Shown here: piece by piece, positions 26,801 to 39,218 of the stretch
Layout of the letters: the number at the start of each line of letters is the position of its first letter
How positions within the stretch are numbered: position 1 is the first letter of the stretch
Source of the DNA: Cloeon dipterum
Lineage: Eukaryota; Arthropoda; Insecta; Ephemeroptera; Baetidae
Direction: 5' to 3'
Length of the DNA stretch: 64,000 nt
Assembly: GCF_949628265.1 (NCBI RefSeq)
Contig: NC_088788.1
Coordinates: 11,656,001 to 11,720,000 of the forward strand
The notes under the pieces: model-generated
The model's input: only the letters and a program-made list of their open reading frames with translations
What the model was told of the DNA's origin: nothing
Databases searched by the model: none
Made by a program: the position numbers and the translations under genes

Positions 26801-29800
26801 ATGAGAAATTAACGCATCCTAAAAAAGAGAGTGTATATATGTGATTTTGTGAAAAAGCACTTACTTGTTACTTCTGCCAAAAGCCTTTACAGAAATTTAT
26901 TGGTATAATTTTATTTCGCAATCGTTTTTAGCCGCATGGTGAGTCAGTATTTTTCTTGTTTCTTCTAGCTTAAATATATAATCGTTGTCAAAGATGAAAA
27001 AATTGGATTGAAATTTTTGTCCAATTTATTTTCCATTGCTCCAATTGGCAGTTTCATTAATTTCTATTTATTTTCTTTTTATGAAGCTGCAACTGAATTT
27101 CGAATGTAAAATTGAAGGCTACAACGTGTTTATAAGTTATTGAATAAATTTAAAACAAAAAGGATAGAAAATGCGAACTGTCGCAACATTTTCACTCTCC
27201 TTCTTCTTAAAAAATATTCCAAGCCATTTGGAGCGGTGAAAAAATTTAGTAAGTTGCGTGGTGTTAAAATATTTTTTTCCATATACAGTAGGGCAAATAA
27301 AAAGAGCTAAAAATATTGTGGGGGAAACAATACAATTTCTATCGCGATATGAAGAATATTATTTTCAGTATGGTATGCTACCAGCTGCCTTTTTTTCTAA
27401 AAATACAAGCTTATTTATATGAAGGGTAACAACTATACCAATTAATAATCAACTCCTTTGAACATGGACTGAACAGGATTGACAAGAAAAGTTATTAAGT
27501 ACATATTCATTCTTTTGTAACATCACGAGAACAGAATAAATAATAATAAAAATGTTCTTTGCACACAAACTCGTGGAGCTTCTCTTGCTAGCGGAGAGAA
27601 ACGGAAATCACGAACTGCGTGCTAGTGTTAGGATAGAAATAATATGTTGTATAAAAATATCGCAGCCCCCAAAGTTGGCGTGCTTGAACTTGAAAGGCGT
27701 TCTGAGGATCAAATGTCAGGTGCTGGTGCATGGATGCGTTCCCAAGTATGTTCGTAACTTCCTTTTCACAGCAGGTGCGTGTCATTTAATTCGACTCGGG
27801 GTTAGACTAACCTTTGTCTTACTAGACACGAAACATTTTTCACGAGAGGATGAAAATCAAGTTAAAAATATTTAAGCCAGTAAACTCCCACAGAATTAAA
27901 ATGGCAAAAAAGTTAAGAGTGCATTTAAGAGCAGCGCAGCCTTCACGTAAAAGGTAATTGATCTTTAAAGAGCGTGTTTGTCGATAGGAGCATTTAATTT
28001 AAATCTTCTCTTCCTCACCGCAAACAATCCTTGTACTTGCTGAGGCTAATACATGCATATGTATTGCAAGGATCACGAGTGGCGATGAGTGTTTGATTGC
28101 TTTATTGTGTGCAGGTACGCGCGTAAGCCCCCTTGTAATAATAATCAAGGCAACGAAAGTGTAATTGGAGTCGACTCAGAATTTCACGGTGTCTGTGTCT
28201 GACGTGTGATCACGGATCATGACGCTTTATAATTCTCCCTGTCTTCCGCTGAAAATTCATCCTTTTGTGCCTTCCGCGCGCGCACAAATCGGCATAAAGA
28301 GAGGAAAACCATTCTGCTTGCTCGGATTGTGAGTTGCACGACGGCATGGAGAAGTGGTGTGTCACGACGGTAATCGGTCACATCTTCCGAGCCGCTAGAT
28401 CACTTTTCTAAGAGGGCTATTTTGGAATTTAAATTGGTTTCTTCCTGGGAATTCGCTTTATTCAATGAGAAATTGACCAATTATTCATGGCTGTTTTTTT
28501 TCTCCAAATTTGCAAAGGTTCTGAACCTGTTCCTCAGCCGGTAAAAATAATTTTCTGCCTAAAATCAAGTATTTCGTCCTAGAAATGTAAAGACAGTCAT
28601 GGGTTTCTGCGAATAAATTGGAGAGAAACTGAAGAAATTTATTTTCTTCTATTTTTAAGTTCTGTATAGGCGATCTGACATCATAGATCTAAAACAAAAT
28701 TAAATTGTTTACTTTTGCCCGAATTCAAAGTTTAAAGAAATGATTGATTTAGATGCGAAATCAAGCCGGATTACTGCGTGTTCGAAATTTTCCATCCTGA
28801 CACATAATTATATAAAGGAAGATCCAAAAATAACAATAATAATTTCATTTCCAATTTCACTCTTGGTACGAGTTAATTAGTCAGTCGTTATTCCACGCGA
28901 TTTGCATTCATATATGCAGCGATTAATGAGATTCAGCCTGCGTTTTATTACTGAAAAGCTACTGACGCACGCACTGCCGCCGAAAATGAAATAATAAATC
29001 GCGCGTACGAAGCAAGCGGTGCGTGAACGCGAGTCGCGCGGCAATCTGCCCCTTTTCCTGCCGCCGCAGCCGACGCTGCAAAACGTGTACCGCGCGCGTA
29101 AATGTAAAAATGCGAGCAGAAAGGAAACCGACCGGCCTCTCGCCACGCTAGCTCTGCTCGCGTCCGCGGAAAACTGCATCCAATGCACGCTTTGTTGACT
29201 GCCTACCAAACGTGAATATTATGGGAAAAGTGAGCGTGGACTCCCACGCAGCGGGGGATGACTCACAGCCAGAAAAGCAGCACACCTGCCCTTTTCTGCT
29301 CCCCACCGGCTTTTGGTTTCGACTGCGATAAGCCTTGCTAGAGAGTTCGAGGTCAATCCAATGTGATTTTAAGAAATTAAAATAAAAGCATTTTATACCA
29401 GAATTTTGCAGTTATTTTTTTATAGAATTTTACACGGGAAATGCGATTTTTCCCATTTAAAAATAAAAACGAATTTAGGAAGAAGGGAAATTTAATTGTA
29501 AAATGTGTGATTTTATCGAATAAACAAAATAGCATTAACTACCATTAAATTGTAAATGTGAAAATTTTTAAAATTAAAAAAACCATTTCTGCCAAAAAAG
29601 GAAGCTAAAAATAATAATAATTAAAAACTCTTCTCTAAAAATCAAATTAAAAGCATGATTTAAATTTTGTTTTGATTTTCCAGTCCATTTTTTTAGTTAA
29701 TAGAATCAAAAGGAAAAACCTTCAAAGTGTTCGCAAATTAATATGCCGAGCGAGGCCAAAATATTGATCCATTCCTGGTTTTCATCGATCGGTGCTCTCG

Positions 29801-32700
29801 TATGTGTGCACATTCAGTAAATTATGAAAGTGTGCCTTATTAAATCGATGACCGTGAAATTGAATGATTTGAAAGAAATTCCAACTCGCACATGTTTCGG
29901 TGCATGGGTTAAACTTGAGCGTCCACTCTCTTTGCAAGTATATTTATTGCTCACAAAGCGCGAATAAAGTTTCACTGCTGACAGCCATAAAGAACGGAGA
30001 AAGGCAATATTGGCACAAAAAGTAGCGCTGGAAAGAATTCGAGACCAAAAGGATGCTGTCGCCCTTGCCAAGGAATTCCACTGCGCTACAAATGTAGATT
30101 TCACGAGAAAAGTGTCGCAAAAAGAAAAAGCAGCGCGCAGAGGAGGTGAAAATAAAACTGGACTGCCGCGATGGAGAGCTAATTTAATTGTCCTTGAATG
30201 CGACGCAATTTAACTAACGCACCGGTGCTCATTTCATAACTTCCGTGACACTTTTTGTATTAGTGAAAAAGATGCGTCCGCTGATAACATCTCTGGTCTG
30301 CCGGCCAGTAAAAAGAGTGTGCGGCTGCTGCAGCATATATATTGCGATGGGATGGGAACGCTTGGCTGCAGGGAAAAGCTTCCGTTCGACCTACATGAGT
30401 ACTTCGCCAAATTTGACCGTGCATTTGATTCGAAAAATATACGTTTCTAATATTCAAAGAAATAAATTATTGCCGATTAAAAGAGTGTTGAAACAGGTTT
30501 GGCAATTTTTACGACAAAAATTAATAGCGCTGCTGGAGTTCATTAAATTTTAATGAGTGCTACACATGAGCCTTAATCAAATCAAGCTTGCGCTTTCACG
30601 CCTTGTTCAATTTTCAGATGTTCCCATCGCTATCATGTCGAGCCTTTGTCATCTCGTGCTCTCCGCTGATATGAGATGCAATTCACAGAACTATTAATGC
30701 GTTCTTGAATTTGGGCCACTGTCAAACGCGTTCTTTTCTCAGGGAGCTAACAACTTTAAATTTTATATTGCCGGCGCGCTCTTCTAATTAATGTTGCTAA
30801 TCGTGTGTGCGTTCCATTTCATTCTCTTTTTTTTGTGCCAACTTTCATTGACAAGCATTCAGATATTTTTATTTACCGTTTTATCTTATTTCGTCTAGAA
30901 AATCTTTTCTGTCCGTCGCAGCTTTGTTCCCTCAACTTGAACCCAATAAATGTTTATTTCCGAGTTCAAACTGCGGTCGATACACACAATGCATGACAAA
31001 ATTCAGTTTGGAGTCATCAAACCTGACAGCAGATCGCGTCACTGCATTGTTTTTTATGTCTTCACCATGCACTTTTATTTTCGTTTTCTTCAAACAAATT
31101 TGCGAGGATAATTTACCGTGGAAAAAGAATTTGCATGTTTAACTCTGCTCAAGTTAGTTCCTCAAACAATGGCTTTTCTAAAAATTTCTAACCAGTGCTT
31201 TTTATTTTCATATGCGGAAGATGTTCAGTGGAACTATTTATTGCTTTACAAGCATGAATTGTGTAGAGTTTGTTCAATTTATGATATTTATTGCACCATC
31301 ATCACATTTTTCGCTTCATGTTATAATTAAAAACATAGTGAGCTGGCGGTTTTTTAACATGGCGTTAAATTAAATCAATTAAAATGACAGGAAATAAATA
31401 TACACAGACACTTATTTTCAATTGTAAAATATAAACTCGTGTAAAATATTACGGATCAGTATACAGAATTGATTTACGTCCAGGAAATTAATTAAAAATA
31501 TAAGAAACACGCGCAGGAAATTCATTAAATTAAAAATTTTTGATGGCTATAACAACGAAACCTCGCATACTAACCGATAATAAAATTATTTTTGCATCAG
31601 ACATGTAGACTTTCATGAAATTAGAAGAAAATGACAAAAAAGTTCGTATCTATCACCATTGATGAGCTATAAACTAAACCTTAGAATGGGGTCTTTTAAG
31701 TTATTAATTTTTAATAATGGGCAATTTTTTCCAATCGTTGTGCAATTTGGTAAAAATACTCTCCATGATCAGACAAATCCATCAATATGTAATTTTAAAA
31801 ATTCCTCGGGGTATTTTTACGATGTTTTTATGCTTAGGCTAAGTTAAAAGCTGATGACTTTTGTCAATATGTATTAAAAAAACTGCTTAAATCATAGTTT
31901 TTTTAAATTGCGCTATCGAATGTGATAAATATAGCAATATTGTATCAGCTTTCAGAATATTTAAATGATTTTAGTGTAATTATTAATTTTGTAACCTTTT
32001 AGTGGCCCAATTTGACCTCAATGTAAAAATCAAGAGATTTTCAGAAAGTCTAAAGTGACTAATAACCAATCGGTTTAATTCGTCAATACCAAAAATCAGA
32101 TTGTTAAGTTTTTCCAAATCATTTTGTCTAAAGTGAGCAATTTTGATGCAAAAACAATATTATGTTAGGGGCGGTCAGACCGCGGGATTTCCCTTTAAGC
32201 TCTGCGCGAATTAATTCAGGATGATTAGTGAAATTTTGAATGTCAAAGTTTAATTTCCAATAAAATTGGTTGTTCTCTTATTTTACCGTATTTTTTTTAA
32301 TTTAAAATCCGATTCAATTTTGGCTAAAGCTTATTAATTGGATGAAATTTATTCAAAGTAAATGATTGAAATTGTTCTTTCTCACTTCTAAAATACGAAT
32401 TTCAGCCATGTATGTTCCTATCCTATTCCACAAGATATGAAAAAAAATCGAAAAGAGAAATAAACAAATAAGATACCTCTTTGTAGCAATCCTGTCTTGG
32501 CGTTGGTGATCACTTCCTCTCACGGAGATCAAGGGTTAAAAGCACCGACCGCAGAGCACGTTGGTTTCCAGCCTGAGCGACTGAGCAGACACCTTTCCAG
32601 CACCATGCGCTAGTGGCGACTGACAAAGCGCGAGCGACCCAGGTGCTGCGCGGCCTATTAGTGGGCACTCAAGCGTGCAGCGAAAATAAAGCCACTTTTT
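20826..32700. other. About 12 kb of non-coding DNA upstream of the cadherin
   Basis: I find no coding exon with family similarity or believable splice signals here. The region alternates between AT-rich sequence and GC-richer blocks at roughly 22170-22570, 23440-23600, 24200-24760, 25190-25520, 26240-26720, 28000-28400, 28890-29350, 29750-30420 and 32490-32760. A minus-strand acceptor-like CACAG just above the cadherin start (near 20826) allows upstream untranslated exons. The cadherin promoter and enhancers are the likeliest content. NDUFS1 on the far side is transcribed toward this region. Confidence 0.5.
23716..23729. repeat. Short GT dinucleotide repeat
   Basis: Seven uninterrupted GT units lie in non-coding DNA upstream of the cadherin gene. 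Nothing else about it stands out. Confidence 0.8.
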
Positions 32701-32809
32701 ATATGGTGTCGATTCACTCGCGCCGCCTGCTGGAAACAATTAATCTGCACCCAAAAACTGATATAAAGGTCGCAGGACAAAAGCAAAAACTGCATTTAGG
32801 TTTCTTGTA

Positions 32810-32815
32810 TTTATT
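32810..32815 (-). terminator. Candidate poly(A) signal of NDUFS1
   Basis: This is the first AATAAA on the minus strand past the NDUFS1 stop codon, about 210 bases downstream. The cleavage site is not visible from sequence alone. Confidence 0.45.
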
Positions 32816-33023
32816 CCTAACGTACAACAACGCCACGTGTGGACCGCGGCATCAATAAATTTATGTACAAAGTATGCTTTCGCCCCCGGAAAATGACAAA
32901 TCGTGCTTAGTAGTGCAAGCAAAACTAGGCTTCAAGTTGTGTTGTTTTGAATCGTTTTAAACAATAACTTATGAGAGAGTGTCTACGTTGAAATTAAGGA
33001 AGTTCCTCCACGTCGTCGTTCAC

Positions 33024-36000
33024 TCAGTACTTGGCCTCTCTCTGTTTGATGACGGCTTGCACGCACTTGGCCATTGTTGGGGATGCTCTACTGATACTAT
33101 CGGTCATAAAGAAATCTTCCAGCTTCTTCAGCCTGACGTCAAGAGGAGTTGAGGAGACTCCGCCCTTCACCAACTGCAAAAACAAATTAATCGTAGAAGA
33201 TATGATAAAAATTAATTGAATATCTCACCTTTGACAATTCCCTAGCCTGGGCGACAAAATTAGCTCCCTCCGCCTCTCCATACCGCACCAGGTTAGGAGA
33301 CACCTCTTCAAGCCTGTTCCTAATCTCATCCAAATTATCATAAGGCAGTCTAGCTCCAACAATCTGCAGATAAAAGTTTTATTTTAGACCTAAGCGGTGT
33401 TTTAAAATAAATTTATTACTTCTGAAAGTGCCCTGATGATTTTCCAGTCCTCCCTAGCCATTCCGGGAGCCGTGACTGCGACCAAGGTTTCCTGAGCCCT
33501 GCCTTCTGTGTTGACATAAGTGGCCTGTTTTTCGGTGTAGGCAGCTCCAGGCAGAACAGCGTCTGCGATTGAAGCACCGGCGTCACCGTGGTGGCCTGAA
33601 AATTTGGGACATCATAAGAGAAAATTCGTTTTCCTACAGATTGAGAGGATTGTTTCCCAATAAAAATAGAATCAATTAAAAAATTCATTTTTTAAAAAGA
33701 AGAAAAGGTAAAAAAATCTTTTGAAATTCTTGCGCAAGTAATTTGCAAAAAATAATTTATGTGTAATATTAGTTAGCATGAAAATGAAATCGTACCAAGA
33801 AGAAATTTTTAAAAAAGTCTCTCTAGGCTTTTAGGAGGTACTTTACCTTGGTAGATGATAAAAGCATCCTTGGGCAGATCAGCCCTGGTAATGGTTCCCT
33901 CGTCAGCTCCAAGGAGGAAGAGGACCTTTGGAGGATTTGCCCTGATCTTTGCCACGCCGGGAGTGTAGCCCAGGTCCAGGGCGGCCACTTGCGAAGCCAC
34001 CCTCTGGAGAATGTTCAGAACCTTCCACTCAGCAGGCGCCTGAAGGGTCAGAGTGTGAGTCAAGATTTAACTAATGCCAGGTTTGATCTTACTCCTGACG
34101 ATGCAGAATGAGCGATTTGCTGGCAGAGGGAGAGAATGGCTGCTCCGTCTTCTCGTTTCAGCTGCTCGGAGCCGAGGATCAGCATTGGCCGCTTGGCTGC
34201 GGCAAGTTTCTTGCTGAATGGATGTTGTCCACTCGCCAGCTGTTTCAAGACATCACCAGAGTCTCCCAATAGCTACAAAATCGTGGCCATTAGTAGAGAA
34301 TCTTTAAGCTGAGGATTAGAGAGTACCTCATATTCGTAGTTGAGATCGATCTTGGGTCCAACGACAGCAATGTCGAGCTCATGGTGCAGGTAGCCCTTTC
34401 TCAGGCGGGAGTTCAGGAGGGGAGCTTCGTACCTTGGGTTGCTTCCAACCAGCAGAACCAGGTCAGCTTCCTCAATGCCTGACGAGAAATTTTGTGTTAT
34501 TGTTAACAGACAGCAACACTTTTTGATAAGATTAAAAACTGCACACGTATTTAATGACACAACAAAAAGTAACAACTACTTAAATCAAAAAAATCAGCAG
34601 TTAAAAATAAAAAGTGGAAAGAAATAATTGCAGAAGAATTGAACTCACCAGCAATTTTGTCATTGAGCAGATAGTTGCTCCTAAGATCTGTGCCGGAGCC
34701 ATCCAAGGGGAAAGTCTCCTCGGTGTTGAGAGACTCGCTGCCGAGTCTGTTGAGGAGGTCCTTCAGAGAAATGAGGGCTTCGGCGTCGACCAGACCGCCT
34801 GCGATGGCAGCAATTTTGTCTCCGGGCGCAGACTTCAAGGCCTTGGCGACGGAAATCAGGGCGTCCTCCCATTCGACGGAGACCAATTCTCCCTTGCTGT
34901 TCTTCAGCATGGGAGTCACGAGGCGCTGACGCTTTAGACCGTCGCACGCGAACCGAGACTTATCCGAAAGCCATTCCTCATTGATATCCTTCAAAGGGAA
35001 ACCAAGGTTTTAAATCATTGACAATAATAGTAAATAATTTAATTTAAATTTACAAACGTAAAATTTTAATTTTTAAAATGGGATAAATTCAATTTTTATT
35101 TTTATATCAGGCCACCTTGGAATACAAAATTTAAAACTGTATAGTCAAGCATTTCTTTTGTAAGAGGTTAAATTTAATTTAAACCATGCATAGAAATTAA
35201 TTTTAAAATTAAAATTTAACAAAAAGGTTTTCCAATTGATTGATAAAATAACTGTCAAGTTTATGCAGCATCAAATCATTTAGATTAAATAAAAATGATT
35301 AAATACCTCATTGAGTCGGGGCAGAATCCTGAGTACTTCTCCTGTCCTGGTGGACACGACGATGTTGCTGCCAAGGGCATCGAGGACATCAACACTGTCC
35401 GTTTTCCTCGTCTCCCAGGGCCTGGCGGTGAATGAGTACGGTTTTGAGGTGAGGGCGCCCACGGGACAAAGGTCAATGATGTTGCCGGACAACTCAGAGA
35501 GGAACATTTTCTCGACGTAAGTGCCGATCTGCATGTCGGAGCCTCTGCCGGTGGTGCCCAAGTCATCAATGCCAGCCACTTCCGAGGCGAATCTGATGCA
35601 ACGCGTGCAGTGGATGCAGCGGGTCATGATGGTCTTCACCAGCGGACCAATATCCTTGTCCTCGACAGCTCTAGAAAATTGTATATTTGGTTGAAAATGT
35701 CTGGGTTTTTTTCAGAGCAGTTTTCTGTTTATTATGTAATACAACTTGTAATTTTGGTAAAAAGGGGAGATTTTGCTATTTATTTATTTTTGTTAAATGG
35801 AATATTTCCATTTATTAGCCTTTCAAATCCTGGCACTTAAATCTGTTAAAGTTTATATTTTTGCTTATATAATCTATCACAAACTCATATTAAAAAACAG
35901 CTTCTCAGGAATCAGGGTCAAATGTTTTGTACCTCTTTCCATCGTAGCTGATGTCGGTGAATCGGCTGCGGTCTGAGCCAAAAGCCATGCTCTGATCTTG

Positions 36001-36558
36001 CAAATCACACTCGCCACCCTGGTCACAAATGGGACAGTCGAGGGGATGGTTGACCAGCAAAAATTCCATCACGCCTTCCCTGGCTTTGCGGGTCATGTCG
36101 GAGTTGGTCTTGATCCTCCAGCCCTTCATCACAGGCATGGCACACGCAGCCACAGGCTAGATTTGATGTTTTTAGTTTTGAACCTAATGTAATATATAAA
36201 GAGTGCGGTACCTTTGGTGATTTTTCTACCTCCACCAAGCACATTCGGCAGTTTCCAGCAATCGCCAGCCGTTCGTGATAGCAGAATCGGGGGATTTCAA
36301 TTCCAGCCAAAGCAGCCGCCTAAAATTCATCACATGAAATTAATTAATAATTAATCCATTACAGATGGCTATTATTGTTATTTTGATTGAATAACAAACC
36401 TGGAGCACAGTGGTGCCAGGATCAACCAAAACGCTCTTGTCATCAATGAAAACTTCGACTTTTTCCGGCGCCTGAGTGCCGGAAGCTCTGCTCGCCTGCA
36501 AAAGGCATCTTGCAGAACTTGCCGAATTAAGGGCCCGTAACAGGGGAACGCGCAACAT
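33024..36558 (-). CDS. NDUFS1: NADH:ubiquinone oxidoreductase 75-kDa subunit
   Basis: Eleven coding exons join in phase into 726 codons, almost exactly the length of human NDUFS1: 36558-36400, 36319-36212, 36156-35933, 35670-35307, 34988-34649, 34478-34327, 34272-34093, 34039-33847, 33595-33420, 33363-33229, 33173-33024. The N-terminus is a mitochondrial targeting sequence ([18 protein letters not shown]). The 2Fe-2S ferredoxin-like domain has Cys66, Cys77, Cys80 and Cys94. His126, Cys130, Cys133 and Cys139 ([17 protein letters not shown]) form one 4Fe-4S site. TRCIHCTRC (Cys182, 185, 188) with [12 protein letters not shown] forms the next. The rest is the molybdopterin-oxidoreductase-like domain, with the hallmark IYQGHHGD. 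It carries electrons through the NADH-oxidising arm of complex I in the mitochondrial matrix. All cluster ligands are present and the gene looks intact. Confidence 0.98.
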
Positions 36559-36559
36559 T

Positions 36560-36750
36560 CTGAAAATAGAAAAAAGAAAACCTAAATTTTGGGAAAAGCG
36601 TCAACATTTTCAAGCTTATCGGTCCCATTTTCACGAAGGATAGAGGCACAAAATCGACAATTTTTACAAAATTTTGTTAACTCATAAGAGTTTCTAGTCG
36701 ACCTTGAGAAGGTTGAACAATCCAAAATACCAAATTTGTCCAAAACTGAC
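36560..36750 (-). other. Probable 5' UTR intron of NDUFS1
   Basis: On the minus strand a strong acceptor (CTATTTTCAG) ends one base before the NDUFS1 start codon. A matching donor (TTTCAG followed by GTCAGT) lies 191 bases upstream. Both ends obey GT-AG and have good flanking consensus, so the transcript probably begins above 36751 with a short non-coding exon. This is inferred from signals only. Confidence 0.5.
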
Positions 36751-36751
36751 C

Positions 36752-37312
36752 TGAAATTGACTCAAAATATGGGAAGAGCGATTTTCTCCGACCTTCCCAG
36801 CTGTTGAAAATGTTGCCAACCTAATTTGAGAAAGCTTTTCAGTGCGATTATATAATGGTATCGGTAAAATCCTAAAAACCTAGAAGAAAGAATAAAATTC
36901 TCTAAGACTAATAGAATTTTTTTTGTTTACTTTAAAAATTCTTTAATTTTAATTGTATTTAAAATTATTTTTAATCATCAGAGAAGTTTGCAGCTGGTTC
37001 GCTGCTTTAAATTTAAATTAATATTTGGTTGGCAAAACTTTCTGAAACCCGAGTCAAACTTCCAATTTTTTGGTAAATTTTAAATATTTGAAACTCAATA
37101 TACGTAAAAGTTTTAATGACAATAATAAAAGCTAATATATTTAATAAAATTTATTTTTATTTGAGATTTGCAAAACACTAAGTTTTCGATTTGCGTTTTC
37201 ACCGCTAGCAACTTGATCTCACGCCTCACGCTCCCTCTTTCCTGTCTGTTTTGCGGCTTGACAGACGTGTTTACGTTTTAGTTCGCAGATTTCCAACAAA
37301 TTTTCGGTGAAA
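36752..37312. promoter_or_regulatory. Shared head-to-head promoter region, NDUFS1 and eEF1B beta
   Basis: The two genes are divergent. Their start codons are 755 bases apart, and less separates the probable transcript starts once the NDUFS1 leader is allowed for. Most of the interval is AT-rich. It becomes more GC-rich near 37195-37310, next to eEF1B. No clear TATA box was seen. A shared or overlapping promoter is inferred from the spacing. Confidence 0.45.
37233..37244 (+). promoter_or_regulatory. Pyrimidine tract, likely 5'TOP/TCT start of eEF1B
   Basis: The run CCCTCTTTCCTG lies about 75 bases above the eEF1B start codon. Translation-factor and ribosomal-protein genes in animals often start transcription at a C within such a tract (TCT initiator), giving a 5' terminal oligopyrimidine mRNA under TOR control. 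Position and sequence fit that, but the start site is not proven. Confidence 0.4.
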
Positions 37313-38430
37313 ATGGTTCCCACCCAGTTCAAGAACGACAAGGACATCAGCGCGCTGAACGATGCTTTGGCCGACATCAGTTACATCGACGGGTAAACGC
37401 TTACTTCTTCCAAATTTCGTTCATCTTTTTTACACGTGTCCATCACGCTTTCGCAGCTACACTCCTAGCCAGAACGACGTTGTGATCTTCAACGCGCTCG
37501 GCAAGGCTCCTGCTGCCAAGTTGGCGCACGCCCTTAGATGGTACAACCACATTAAGTCCTTCGGGGATGAGAAAAAGAAGTTCCCCGCTTCCAAGAAAGC
37601 CCTTTCAGCCGGCGCTCCTGCCCCAGCAGCCAAGGCTGACGACGATGATGATGTCGACCTGTTCGCCTCTGAAGATGAGGTATTAAATTTGTACCTTTTT
37701 CACGTAATTTGAATGAAGCAGCAAAATTAATTAATATTCTTAGACTGCTTGGATCTACAGGGATTTGAAAATTAAAATTCTATTAACGAGTAAAATTCCT
37801 GCAACCCCTAAATACGGCGATAAGTTAAATAATTTTGGTCAACGGTAAAAATTTTGAAAAAATTTCTGGGTTTTTAAACCATCAAAATAAGGCGTGTCTC
37901 CAGTGACATCCAGTCCCCCTATTGTTTCAATTAATTAAGATGCAAATATTATTAGCCTTTTAATTAAAAGTCCTTGTTTGATAATGTTAAATGTTTTTTA
38001 ACTTCTTATTTTTCTTCAGGATGAAGAGGCACAGAAAGTTAAGGAGCAAAGACTGAAGGAATACGCAGAGAAGAAAAGCAAGAAACCTGCTCTTATTGCC
38101 AAGTCCAGTATTGTCCTCGATGTCAAGCCATGGGATGATGAGACCGACATGAAGGCAATGGAAACGCAGGTCCGCTCCATTGTTATGGATGGACTTGTCT
38201 GGGGGGCTTGTAAGTTGCTTCATGTCAAACTAGCTGTTGATCGAGGTATTAATCCTTTGTTACTTTTCATTTCAGCCAAGTTCGTGCCTGTCGGCTACGG
38301 AATCAACAAATTGCAGATTATGTGCGTTGTTGAGGATGACAAAGTTTCAATTGATCTGCTCACAGAAACTATTACCGAATTTGAAGATTTTGTTCAGTCA
38401 GTTGACATTGCCGCTTTTAACAAGATTTAA
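37313..38430 (+). CDS. eEF1beta: Elongation factor 1-beta (eEF1B nucleotide exchange subunit)
   Basis: Four coding exons (37313-37392, 37457-37679, 38020-38209, 38276-38430) join in phase into 215 codons, the usual size for the family. The start sits in a good context (GAAAATGG). The N-terminal part (residues 1 to about 60) is the helical domain that binds eEF1B gamma. A linker of Lys/Ala/Pro leads to an acidic stretch ([19 protein letters not shown]) of the kind phosphorylated by casein kinase 2 in relatives. The C-terminal exchange domain (about 127-215) has [32 protein letters not shown] and the family ending [10 protein letters not shown]. The protein reloads eEF1A with GTP in the cytosol during translation elongation. 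Confidence 0.98.
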
Positions 38431-38458
38431 ATCTGCTTTATATATTACTTAACATTAT

Positions 38459-38464
38459 AATAAA
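38459..38464 (+). terminator. AATAAA poly(A) signal of eEF1B beta
   Basis: A canonical AATAAA lies 29 bases past the stop codon, giving a very short 3' UTR, as is common for highly expressed translation-factor mRNAs. Confidence 0.75.
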
Positions 38465-39101
38465 AGCCACATTTTCAAACCTGATGATTTCATATTTGCG
38501 AACAACAAGTTTTCCCATTCTATGTTTAAAAAGTTACATTCTGAAATTGGAAAATGCTAATTCTGTTTGCCACAAAATTGTCTCTGACACCTCAATTCCT
38601 ATTGGAATATTTTTATTGAAAGCCATGAAAGCAGGAACACTCGATGAAACGGCATAAAATTGAAGGGTTTGTGAGGGTATAAGTCACAGAAAGCGTTAGT
38701 GGTGGGGACTCAAATGATTTTCTTGGCCTTCATTTTGATAGTGGTCTTCACAGCAATGAGTACTGCGTTTAATGCTTGTTGGATTTGTTTGGCTGGCGAA
38801 GTACAGCTATTGGAGGGGCTCAAACTGCTGCTGTCCACTTAAGGGATGTACAAATTAATAATCTTTAATTTTCCCATTTTTTGTAATAATCTTACTTTTT
38901 AAATATTAATTTTTTAACTATTAAATAGGAATATAAAATCTCACGATATTGATCGAGATTTTTCTAGCAAAGAAAAATTCCCATTCCATGCAAAGATCTT
39001 TTTCCTATTTACAATTCTGCATGACCTAGACTTGGATTAACTAAATTCCCTTAAGAGTAAAATTGGGATTTTCAAAAATATCGAATTAAGAGCTATTTTT
39101 C

Positions 39102-39107
39102 TTTATT
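39102..39107 (-). terminator. AATAAA poly(A) signal of the sugar transporter
   Basis: This is the first AATAAA on the minus strand downstream of the transporter stop, about 115 bases away. eEF1B and the transporter converge here, with roughly 0.6 kb between their poly(A) signals. Confidence 0.55.
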
Positions 39108-39218
39108 TGAAAATAGATTCAGGTCACTCATATGATAAAATAGCACTAACCTATAAATGTAATGTTAATGGTTCTTTGAACATATTTGCGTCTGCCTAAA
39201 AATCGGCAGTCTCGCTTC

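Noticed and set aside
34675-34929. Plus-strand frames opposite NDUFS1 exons
   Set aside because: They are antisense shadows of a conserved complex I exon with intact protein similarity on the minus strand.
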